This document shows, piece by piece, positions 23,650-33,273 of a stretch of DNA of 64,000 nt (positions are counted from its first letter, which is position 1; every line of letters begins with the position of its first letter). The notes under the pieces are model-generated. The model saw only the letters and a list, made by a program, of their open reading frames with translations. It made no database searches and had not been told where the DNA came from. A program made the position numbers and the translations under genes. Source of the DNA: Cerioporus squamosus (taxonomy: Eukaryota; Basidiomycota; Agaricomycetes; Polyporales; Polyporaceae); the NCBI GenBank assembly GCA_022592435.1, contig JABYQS010000128.1, positions 46,447 through 110,446 on the forward strand, in the 5' to 3' direction.

Positions 23650-24387
23650 ATGTCTTCCAGCAGATTCTTCTCTCGTCGCGTACTGCTGGGGGCAGTAGTC
23701 ATATCCCTGCCACCGGCAGCTTTGGCTCATCGCACTATCACCCGGCTCGAGGCCAAATACCCTGCTCGCCGGCCAGAGACATTCTCAACGGAGGCCCTCC
23801 GAACCCCGTCCAACCCCGCAGTACAGCACACCCCCTGCATCGATATCTACTCCACTCGTGTCCCGGTAGCCGGGTTACGACCTGACTCTTCGAGCATCGA
23901 AGAGGCATGGGCCCGCACATTCTTCGAGAGCCCCGCGCTGAGGACCGAAGGGCAGCTTGTCGCCTTCTCGCGTTCTCCCGGAGCCTGTGGAGAGCACGGC
24001 TTCCATAAGGGCGAGAAGCTGCTCAACGGGGTGTTCGAGGTGCGCCGCGCTCCCGCACCAGGCGCACCGCTGCTCGTCAGCTGGAAGATGGCAGACGGGC
24101 CCGTCGCATTCTTCAGGCGGATCGCGGCGTGGGGCTATCCGTGGCGGCTGATGTCGGGCGGCCGGCACGAGTGCCCTGTGGGAAACGTGGACGAGGAGGG
24201 CATGGTAGAAGTGGGCTTCTCTGCGGCGCATGACTACCAGGTCGTGCAGGAGGAGGGCGACGCGCAGAAGACGATACCCATGTGGACGAAGAGATTGCAT
24301 CGAGCATTCGCTATGTGGCTTTTGGACGAGCGGGCTGAAGAAGTCCGGAGGCGGGCGAAGGAGGCAGCGCACAAGGGTTCAGACTAG
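23650..24387 (+). CDS. Tandem unknown family, copy 3 (intact)
   Basis: Intronless, 245 aa. The start at 23650 is chosen because it gives M-S-S-S-R-F-F-S-R-R-V followed by a hydrophobic segment (G-A-V-V-I-S-L-P-P-A-A-L-A) that could be a membrane anchor or signal; the open frame extends upstream without similarity to copy 2. Conserved blocks: H-R-T-I-T-R-L-E-A, E-E-A-W-A-R, F-S-R-S-P-G, F-E-V-R-R-A-P, L-L-V-S-W-K-M-A-D, W-G-Y-P-W-R-L-M-S-G-G-R-H-E, F-S-A-A-H-D-Y, W-T-K-R-L-H-R-A and W-L-L-D-E-R, with a charged C-terminal helix. I do not recognise a named domain; it may be a basidiomycete-specific family. The only copy of three without visible damage. Confidence 0.72.
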   Translation: MSSSRFFSRRVLLGAVVISLPPAALAHRTITRLEAKYPARRPETFSTEALRTPSNPAVQHTPCIDIYSTRVPVAGLRPDSSSIEEAWARTFFESPALRTEGQLVAFSRSPGACGEHGFHKGEKLLNGVFEVRRAPAPGAPLLVSWKMADGPVAFFRRIAAWGYPWRLMSGGRHECPVGNVDEEGMVEVGFSAAHDYQVVQEEGDAQKTIPMWTKRLHRAFAMWLLDERAEEVRRRAKEAAHKGSD

Positions 24388-24994
24388 GAGCGATATGATC
24401 ATATGTTACTGCGCCGTGTATGGTCGTTCTCGAGTCCTGTACGCAAAGTAGATTACGCGGTACCTACTCTCACGCACAAACTGCTCAGTCGAAGCATGTC
24501 AATGAGGAGAAGGAATTGATCATGCAAGGTGCTTGTGCCACGCCCTCCTCTTTCCAGGGTACCACGCCGCGATAGACGCGCAGACACGCTGCCAAACGGT
24601 GATATAGATGTCAGAACTGCTCACGCATGTTGCTGACTCCATGTCCATAGCTGAAGTGGTGCGGATGTCCGACGCGCCAGAGGGCGTGCTGAGCTCAGTG
24701 CTTCCGGTGGCCTAGATGCGTGATATGTGAGCAAGGGGTCGGATCCGAGTCGTCCGCGGGCATGACGCACCGTAGCTGCAGAAAGCCGCGAAGCGGAGGC
24801 AGGTGCGCTCGCACAGGCGTCGCGTCCCGGAGAAGTCAAGTGAAGATGCTTCATGAGCCTACAAAGATCATCGACATTCGACTGGCCCCTCATGTGGGTT
24901 GCTGACGGCGCAAGTAAAGAGTCGTCGTCTTCGTCTTCCACTTCGCTGCGTATCATCATCAGTGAAGGATCACAATATCAAGGAACGCGGTAAC
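24388..24994. other. Intergenic, no gene seen
   Basis: Between the tandem family and copy C. A 112-codon minus-strand open frame (24621-24959) with an acidic start shows no similarity to the C-module or other genes here. Confidence 0.45.
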
Positions 24995-26523
24995 TCACTT
25001 GCAACGTTGCACTTCATGCGCCCAGTGCACAATCGTCTCGTGTAAGCCAGCGCCGTGCCTGGCAAGCTGGCTATCCGCCCTCCATGCAAGAGTGCGCTCA
25101 GAGGCCGCAGGAAACACAACCCCATGTCTTGACTCCAAGATGCTCTGAGCAAGGTATGGGTCGAGCCTCGCGAGGAACTCTACAAGACGCGACACGTCAT
25201 GCGGACTCTGCAAGTCCATCACCAAGTTTCGGGCGACGATATGGGTCCTAGGCTGTCCGTGGGGTCAGAACGACGCGCATCGCAGGTAAGTGAGCCACGT
25301 ACCAACGAGCACCCAGTCCGCACCTGGCGCTCAACCCACCCAAACAACAGCTCGCACCGGAGCGGACCTGACCGCGGTAACAGTATCCCAACAACCGGTA
25401 CATCGAGCGCAAGCACGCGCCGCTGGTACAGCGCGCTGCACATGAGCGGAACTATGTTCCCTTCGTTTGCCACGCAGAGAAGCGGGACAAGCGGGGATGG
25501 GTAGAACGGAGACGGGAGGATGTGCTGTTGCAGGATGTGGAGTGGCATGGCGTCGTACACTGGTCCTGGGAGAAGTGGTGATGGTGACGACGGCAGACTT
25601 GAAGGTGATGGCGATGATTGGGAAGCCAAGGTCGAGCATGAACAACCACAACGTAGGGCACTGCGGTACTCGGTAGCGACGGACGGGGATCCTGTTCCAT
25701 AAAGTTCGACAGCGACAGCGGCTGCAGGCTTGTTGCTGAGATTTAGGAGTCGCTCGTCCGTCTGCTGAGAGTAGGTTTTGTCTTCAATCTCGACTTCGAT
25801 GCTGAGCTCGGAGCCGTCTGCGGCATCGTCGCCTTCATACAGAGTGGCGTCCGACGAGGACCCGAAGTCGGATGAGCCTAGATCGATGGACTGGTGCGAC
25901 GCAACCTCGACTTCGGAGATGTTGTCGAGGACCGCAGCTTCATACGGGCTCTCCGAACGGGCTTGCTCACATCGATTTGTCGTTCGGCGCAGCATGGATG
26001 ACGATCTGCCTTGTACGAACTGAATCTCCGCGTGGCCTTCGTGCATCGGATCAACAGGGACGAGAGCAAGCAACGAAGCTGTCCCCTTGAACGACGAAGA
26101 ACGGTCCAGGTGCTCATGGTGCTGGCCGTACACACCATCCACTCTAGGCTTGACAAATCCGCAATCGAAGCTGGCAGAACAGTTAGTTCATCACCTCCAG
26201 AATGCGAGACCAACGCAGCACGCACTACGTTGTGACGTCCGCACGGCCTGTTGAAGGATCATCGCGAACACAGACTCCCACGGGAACCGCTCCCTATGAT
26301 GGTCTTTCCTGACTTCGCGGCTGCACGCGCAAAGGACGTCAACAAAGGCTTCCCCCGATGACCCAGAAGCGCCCTCAGTGACATGCACGTCGGGCAGCAA
26401 GTCGGCTACGCGCGCCACGGGAAGCGGCCACGGTTGTTCGCTGTCAAGCACATCGACGCAGGCGTTGTGGGTCGAGAGCCATTGTCGCAGAGCCTCGTTC
26501 CGGTCGGGCTGCAGCAGGGACAT
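24995..26523 (-). CDS. Family copy C: N-module only
   Basis: Minus strand. Start M-S-L-L-Q-P-D-R-N-E-A-L-R-Q-W-L-S-T-H-N, matching the W-L-x-x-H-N start of D-N and F-N, then W-P-L-P-V-A-R-V-A-D-L-L and F-P-W-E-S-V. Next comes an acidic linker (Y-E-G-D-D-A-A-D-G-S-E-L region) and the core V-P-L-L-C-V-A-N-E, R-R-V-L-A-L-D-V-P-V-V-G-I-L-L-P-R-S-G and L-L-F-G-W, then a later exon with D-L-Q-S-P-H-D-V-S-R-L-V-E-F-L and the W-R-A-D motif. It ends near E-V-Q-R-C-K. No C-module is found downstream in the 600 bp before the tandem family. Function unknown; exon joins approximate. No clear inactivating change was seen. Confidence 0.65.
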
Positions 26524-26813
26524 CGTCAAGTTCTCGTCCAAGAAAGAAGTCAGTGGTCACGCTCACCTGCGGTCCCGCCACGTCGGTCGACATCCGACGT
26601 CGTGCACACCAGACGTCGCTGTACGTGATGTTGATCGTCAGTTGCGGAACGTGGTCAGAAGCGTACCTTCACCGGCTGAGACTAGACGGTGCGCGTTCTG
26701 GCGGCGGGGCAGTCGGGCGGAGGTGCAGTTCGAAAGCGTGTTCATCCTAGAATTACAGTCGCACCTACATGATGTTGCATCAAACAGTCCAAACTCCATG
26801 CAGCACCCAGCAT

Positions 26814-28590
26814 CTAGCTCGTGTCCATCGCCTCCTCCGTGCCCCTCCCACCAGTGATGTGCGTGATGTCCTCGTCGACGAGGAGGGCGCGGATCTCCTC
26901 CTTCTTCCACTCGGTCGTTCCGCGTCGGAAGGTGTACGAGCGCTCCTTCTGGACGCGCTCGTTCGGCTTGACGAAGTTGCGGAGCATCTCGGTATGCGAC
27001 GCAGTGATCACGCAGGCATCGACGTTTGAGCCGGAGCCGAGGTCGTTGAAGATACCAGCGGAGATGGCGGCGCATACCAGGTCGAGTGCTTCTGCGCGCT
27101 GCAAGGAGGGCGTCAGTCTGACAGTTCCAGGCAGAATGCGAAGTATGCAACGTTATGGGAAAAGCCAGGTAGAGGCCTTTCGTACGACGCAAGCGATTCG
27201 GATAAGGATGACATCTCAAGCTATCGCTCCCGGGGTGCGCATAGCTTGGTGGATAACAAGAGACGCCTCGCGTTCGCTTTGGCCAGTCGATGCAATGACG
27301 CGCAGTTCGCCCGGTTTGCTCGGTGAAAGCTCCAAATGACATGTGCGAGCCTGTGGGATACCCGTTGGCTGTGGGCAGACAGGCGTGGATCCGCCGCGAC
27401 ATCGGCCGGGCACAGGCCGGGCTCGGAGGAGTCCGGTGTTGCGGCAGATCCAAGCAGAAGTCGCAAAAAGGTGTCGCGCCAACATCACAATCTCTGAGGC
27501 CACAAAACCTGCGAACTGCGGACTTGGGCCTTGGCCTGCGTCTATGACAAGCCAGCAGCTTGCAGTAGACGTGATTTCTGAGATGTAGCGAGACTCGGAG
27601 GGAGAGTGCATGTGATGGGTTGCAGGAGGTCATCGGCGGTTGGAGGGCTGTCTCATAATGAGAGGCAACGCTTAATAGTGAGCTATGGCTCAGACAGGGC
27701 GATGTTGCAAATTGTCCGGAAAGCTGTTCTTTGTCTGAGTCAGGCAGGGTCACGAACCAGGACCAGGACGACTCGTGGCTCTTTGGCTCACAGGCCAGTG
27801 GCTCATAGCCAAACAGAACCAAGCGAAATGGGGCAGTTTCTTACAAGATAAGAGTAATGGAGTGAGACGGACGTACCTCCATGTTTGGTTTCCACTGCGC
27901 CTCAAATACCGCCATAGCTGCCAGACTACCCGAGCCCATGGTCACATACGGGAGCTTGTCTGTCGAACCGTGTGGATGAATCGTGAAGAGTTGTGGGCCA
28001 GTGACATCGACGCCACCAAGGACGAGTGCTGCACCGACGTGTCCTTGGTACCTGAATGACGCGTGAATCCTAGCGTACGACGCGAACTAAGATTTTCCAG
28101 CATACCGGAAGAGCATCTGCTTCAGCATGGTCATGGCGGTCACTACCCGAGGCTTGCGGCCGGTCGAGAGTGCGTGCAGCTCCATGTTGGAGGATATGAG
28201 AGCGGTTGTGAACTCCGTATCTGCTGCTGTTCCAGCGCCACAGCATCGAATGTTGTCGGTGATATAGTGAATCTGTAAAGATCGAGGTGAACGATCCAGT
28301 TAGTGTAACGGGCCTACATGGGTACGCACCTTCTCGCAGTTCTTGTCCGCGACGATTGGACCTTCTGTCGCGCGAGTATCTGCACCCAAGATAATTCCGT
28401 CCTTAAAGAGACAGCCGACGATTGTGGTACCCGTGCTTGTAGCCTTGGGTAATGGAATACCGCGCTCGGTCAAGAAGTTGTTCCTAAGCTTCAGGTCAGC
28501 GTCCAGACCTTGCTCATGATCACTGCGTACGCACCGAACTTCATTTGTAAAGTCGAAGCCAGAGCCCGAGTACACAGATGCTGTCGCCAT
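26814..28590 (-). CDS. PUP1: 20S proteasome subunit beta-2 (Pup1 type)
   Basis: Catalytic trypsin-like subunit of the proteasome core. ATG at 28590 ([14 protein letters not shown]). The propeptide is cleaved before T-G-T-T-I-V-G, giving the N-terminal catalytic Thr; [11 protein letters not shown] holds the Asp/Arg pair. Next exons give [40 protein letters not shown], then [12 protein letters not shown]. Ends M-D-T-S. A 778-nt intron (27099-27876) separates P-N-M-E from R-A-E-A-L; its splice sites are good (GTACGT, TTGCAG). Divergent from the BAR gene with about 225 bp between start codons. Confidence 0.95.
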
Positions 28591-28689
28591 GTCGAATGTA
28601 GAAGACAAAAAGGACGACAAGGACGAGGAGATGGCGGTTTGAGGCTGAGGTTACGCGTCGCTGAGCGCGTCAGTGTACGCGCGTCAGGA

Positions 28690-30103
28690 CGGACCCCGGA
28701 GACCGTGTTCGCGACCTTCCAGGCCACCGCCGTCGCTAGTCTCGCGCAGCGCACAGCGTCCCCGAATATCTTCTTCCCTCCTGCCCTCATCACGCCCGCT
28801 CGACGAACTTACGAACATGGATGGATGGAGCAAGCTTTCATCTGGCCTCGCAGGCCTGAACATCGGACAGTCCGCCAACAAGTTCGCGAAGGGCTTTCAA
28901 TCAAGCGTGCAGGCAACGCGGGAGCGTCTTGGCCAGATTGCTCCAGATGAGATAACTGAACTACCCCAGGGTGCGTGCAGTTGGCCCCGAGGAGACGAGG
29001 GGGCGAAAATGACACCTTGGTTGTACAGAGTATAGGGATTTGGAGGCCCGCGTAGACAGTCTCCGCACGGTGCACCTCGCGCTCCTCAAGTACGTCCTTG
29101 CTGTTCATCCTCGCTGTACAAGGACTCACCAATACCACGCTCTCGTACAGGGTCACGAAGGTCTACGAGACCGAGACATACGACTACCCCACCCAAATCC
29201 AGGAGTCTATCACCGAGCTCGGGACGACTATCGGACATGGCATAACCAACTTTGCCGCCGCCAACCTCAAGGGTACGAACCTCCCCACGCCCGCGCCCGT
29301 CGAGAACGCCGCACCCCAGCACAAGACACTCCCCCATGCTATCGGGCGCGCAGCGACGAATGCTGCCGCCGCCATCCACTCGACCACTGGGGACAACGAG
29401 GACAAGCTCGGCAAGGCCCTGCACGCGTACTCGGGCGCGTGGGAGAAGATCGCGGACGCGCGCGTCGAGCAGGACGCAGTCATCAGGGAGCGTTTCCTCC
29501 TGCCCTGGCAGACGACGCTCTCGACGAGCATTGCTGTCGCAATGAAGGCACGTCAAGCCGTGCGCGTTAGCAGATTGGAGCTGGACGCGGCCAAGCAAAC
29601 GTGAGTCTTGGTTCTTTGAGCGGCCTTCCGTGCCAGAGACTGCAATATGACAACTCGCGTTTTGTGTAGTCTGAAGAACGCGGGACCGGCGAAGCAGGAG
29701 GCTGCTCGCCTGGAGGTGGAGAACGCGGAGGATGACCTTGTGCAGAAGACCGAGGTGGCGATTACCCTCATGAAGACAGTGCTTGAGAACGTGAGTGTGC
29801 CGACTCTTGGCTGTACACGAGCTTCCTTCACACGTTTCCGCAGCCTGAACCCCTGAAGAACCTGAACGAGCTCGCAAAGGCTCAGGTACGTCCTAGCCAT
29901 GAGCGATCTTGTTCAAAGTCGCTAATACTGTATTGTACCGTAGCTGATGTTCTACGCCACCGCTGCGGAGGCCCTCTCCTCCGTACAGGGTGAAATAGAG
30001 GAGCTCAGCGTGGCCGCCGAGGGCGAATACCGGTGCGTCCCTCTCCCCTTGACCACTTGCGCGTCTGATCGTGTACCATCGTTCCAGGAAGTCGCGCGAT
30101 CAC
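28690..30103 (+). repeat. Segmental duplication, source copy (BAR gene)
   Basis: Starts at CGGACCCCGG, about 125 bp upstream of the BAR ATG, and runs to the last codons of that gene. The counterpart is 44417-45825. Exons are nearly identical; small introns have diverged. Outside these edges the flanks differ. This copy is the likely source because its 5' edge lies in a normal divergent promoter next to the proteasome gene. Confidence 0.9.
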
Positions 30104-30106
30104 TGA
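28817..30106 (+). CDS. BAR-domain protein (Gvp36-like), copy 1
   Basis: Membrane-curvature protein of the BAR superfamily, similar to yeast Gvp36 (Golgi/endocytic membrane). Starts M-D-G-W-S-K-L-S-S-G-L-A-G-L-N-I-G. Amphipathic start, then a long helical array: E-Y-R-D-L-E-A-R-V-D-S-L-R, Y-D-Y-P-T-Q-I-Q-E-S, an Ala/Pro-rich loop, L-G-K-A-L-H-A-Y-S-G-A-W-E-K-I-A, the core helix with D-A-V-I-R-E-R-F-L-L-P-W-Q, V-S-R-L-E-L-D-A-A-K, A-R-L-E-V-E-N-A-E-D-D-L and E-A-L-S-S-V-Q-G-E-I-E-E-L. Seven or so exons; the tail is the short K-S-R-D-H. Intact. Confidence 0.9.
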
Positions 30107-31696
30107 AACTATTCCTTCGAACGCTGACACGCTGATGGATCCTTCTTGTGTCTTTCCTCTAAGCTCCTCCGTGCGATGTCTCTACGACCCTTGGCTGTAA
30201 CATTGTCCCCGCTCCTGTTTCAAACTTGTGAGCCTTCAGCATGTTCATGCAGAGACGAAATGTATGTACTGTAAAGATCCCTTGATGGTTTCAGATACTG
30301 CCGGTATGGCGTTGAATTTTCCTCTTGTGTGCGCAGGTTATACCAAGTTATACACGGTTCTACTTCCCTTCCCCAGTTCCAGTTCTGGACGGCATCGTCC
30401 CTGTGACTCAGGTCAACCGGTCACCGGTCGCTTGTAAGACCCTCTGGGGCAGTGTTCTCTCGAATCACTAATCTGTACCAGACGCTTCAGATTGTGAGGA
30501 CTCTTGTGTGTCTGCACTGCTACCGCTCTCGCGAGCATGGTCAGGTTATTGAATAGGCAAGATGATCACTTGTCAGGCGCAATAACACACCGTGCTTACC
30601 TTCGAGATCCCAGGACGTGCACAAGAATGACCCGACGGAACATATGATGTAGTAGATTCTGTCCGAACGTTGAACGGGTACTCATCATTGCATACCGGTC
30701 AGCGATGCTCATCAAGCGAGCTCGGAGATGCACGATGGAGAATGTTGTTTCAAAGTGTGTATGTCGTCTTGTTCTACATCGTCATGGCCCATAGGTATGA
30801 AAACTGATGATGGATCAACAGCGCTCATGAAGGGTTTCTTCGGATCGCCCAACGGGCGCAGAAGTCTGACAAGACATATGAACTGATTGTGGGCCCTCTG
30901 GCGCAGGGTCTCGAAAGAAGCTCCCTAGGCCGCCGTGCACTCCATTTCGCTGCGCAAGTACGGACTACCTCAAGGCAATTGGTGCGCAGGAGCAAAAGGC
31001 CCTCTACTGTTGTTCGGCCTGAGCTCCCAGCTCGGTTCACGCGCTAATGGTACATAGACGATACACCGGAGCGCGCGGCCGGTAGCCCTAACATTCCCAG
31101 TGGAAGATTTACTGACGAGGGGATGGGCCTACGCTCATCATTCTACCAGCAAGGGCGCATCGCAGGAGTACTAGTTTTGGCTATCTCCGCGCAGCATCGG
31201 GTTGTCTCCTCACATGCTCGCAAGTCATACATGTAATGGTGCGACTTACTCCCTTTTCTCAGCAAGTTCGCTAACAGACCATCCTCCCATACAGGCGTTT
31301 TGTACTACGGTTGTGTATAGCGTCAACCTATCCGTCAGTGACGATATCAATGCATACGTACTAGCACATTATCCGGCTATCCGAAACCGAACGAGTAGTA
31401 AGAAAGGAGGGGAGGTAACATTCGGACACTGACTCTGAGAGAACAGCTAAGACAGAGAACAGCGAAGACCCCTGCTGAGGAGGAGGGTACTTGTGGCAAG
31501 GTATTTGGTCCTCAGGTGACGCTACATATCTCCCGCGCCCGAGAGTGAGTGAAGCGCTAAATGGCACAGCCTCACGCGGGACGCTGACGAAAACCGTCGC
31601 GACCCCCGCCTGTAGCGGGGACTGCCATGCCTCCATTCACAGAATAAATTCTGCGAAATCGCAGCGAGTCACCTCAGCTTGCTTTTGCAATTCGAC
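30107..31696. other. Long intergenic stretch (1.6 kb)
   Basis: No supported gene. A 70-codon plus-strand open frame near 30830-31045 has no motif I recognise. No repeat or LTR seen. Confidence 0.5.
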
Positions 31697-33137
31697 ATGG
31701 CCTCCAGTATTCTGCTGAACGACAAAGTGCGAACTTGGCTTGACTTTCACAACGTATCTCTGGACGATGTTCATCTCGACTCGGATGGCTCGCACCTTTG
31801 GCCCCCGCAAGTCTCCGGTGTGGCGGACCTTCTCAAAGAATCAACCAGGACCGCAGTTGCCACCGTGAACGAGCTCGTTTCGACTTTGGATCAATTGGAT
31901 GATCAATCATGGGTAGACGATCCTGCGCCCTCCGTTTTGTCTGCATTGGCAGCATTTCCCGAGCTGCCATTGGCAGTGGGCAGGTCCTCGCACCTCCCAT
32001 TGCCCGAGGCTCTGTTATGGACCATCGTGGAGGGGATTTTTCCTGCGTTGAGGGTATTGTATGCTACTTCTATCAGTCCTATCGTCCTGCCGCTGATTGT
32101 CGATCTAGTTATCACACGGATTTTACCCAGCCCCGCTGCGACACGGGTAATGAAGAGCTGAACCGACAAAACGTACACCTTTACGGAAAGGCTACATTTT
32201 TAGTCATGAAGGAATTCGGTATACTTCATTCTCTGTGTTCCCTTACGGGTCGGCCTGATTTTTTGATTGACCAGATTCATCCGACAACTCGGATCCCTGG
32301 GATTATATTGATGACGATGACGACTTCGTCTGGCGTAATGATAGAGATGATCTATCGGAGCTCACGGTCGCCTCCGTTACTACAGACGGCAAGGGCAAAC
32401 ATCCTGACGAGGGAGACGTTCACGCCGCCCATGACGCCGTCGATGCCGAGCTCGCAGAAGACCCTCAGCCTGAATGTCGCCAAGTCGCCAAGTTGACTAC
32501 ATCTGAAGACTACATCAGCGAGCAACATCTTACCCCTTCATTCTTACACTCGAGTCCTTTGGTCCCGATCCTCTGTGTGGCGGATGAGGAGAATATCGTG
32601 CCTCTGCTCTCCAGCGCTTTGCTGCAGCGGCGGGAACTCAACATCGTCGACCCCGTCGTCGGCATTCTACTCCCTAGAACCGGCTCAAGTTGTCAAGTCC
32701 TGTTTGGCTGGATGGAAGAACTGGCGGACCGAATTCATGCGCTGGTAAGGCTACAAAATGTCTGTTCCAGGCTGCGTTGTGTCACTGACCAGATCTTGGC
32801 GTAGCCTCGGATTCACGTCGTCTACTCACATGTCTGCGACCGCTCCGAGACGTTCGATGGCGGATTCTTCGACCTCACGCACCGGCAAGGATTGATGCAC
32901 CTCATCGCGTTTCTAACAAGTATCCGTGAATACTCGCAGTTGTTTCACGTTCGGTCGCCACTTCCACCGGATGTGGTTTTGCCTATCCTGCCGTGGAGGG
33001 CCGACACCTACCTCGCAAGCGACATACGCAGCCATAATCACACCATGAAACGTACCTGGGTTTGGCTGCATTCTGTCCCTGACCCTAGGTATGTTTGCAC
33101 CTGTATGCGTTTTTTTTTGAGACCTATCATTCGATGA
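31697..33137 (+). CDS. Family D-N: N-module gene of pair D
   Basis: Start M-A-S-S-I-L-L-N-D-K-V-R-T-W-L-D-F-H-N-V, then L-W-P-P-Q-V-S-G-V-A-D-L-L. An intron with GTATGC donor (about 32060) joins to Y-H-T-D-F. A later exon gives a strongly acidic linker (W-D-Y-I-D-D-D-D-D-F), then V-P-I-L-C-V-A-D-E-E-N, P-V-V-G-I-L-L-P-R-T-G, V-L-F-G-W; after the last intron (near 32750-32803) come I-H-V-V-Y-S-H and G-F-F-D-L-T-H, then L-P-W-R-A-D. Ends after D-P-R with a short tail. The C-module gene starts 137 bp downstream with its own TATA, so pair D is two genes. Function unknown; a degenerate nuclease-like fold is possible (inferred). No frame break found. Confidence 0.68.
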
Positions 33138-33176
33138 TGCTTGAGCGTCGAATGGGCTCCTCTTCGGAGAAGGAGG

Positions 33177-33183
33177 TATATAA
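33177..33183 (+). promoter_or_regulatory. TATA box of D-C
   Basis: TATATAA, 97 bp before the split start codon of D-C and inside the short gap after D-N. Paralogous in position to 48655-48661. Confidence 0.6.
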
Positions 33184-33273
33184 TGTGCCTCCAATTTCAT
33201 GAGCATTCCCCGTTAAACTAGGATTCCTCCTCACATTGCATCTCTTCTGTTTGTTGTCGTAGTTGAAACCAAG

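Noticed and set aside
26638..27822. 394-codon open frame on the minus strand across the proteasome intron
   Set aside because: It overlaps the last proteasome exon in another frame, is Arg/Pro/His/Cys-rich as expected for out-of-frame GC-rich sequence, and has no motif. Kept only as part of the long-intron finding.
29040..29877. Long overlapping open frames on both strands of the BAR genes (also at 44768-45326)
   Set aside because: Both duplicates conserve them only because the exons are nearly identical. The BAR frame has splice sites and domain signatures; the others do not.
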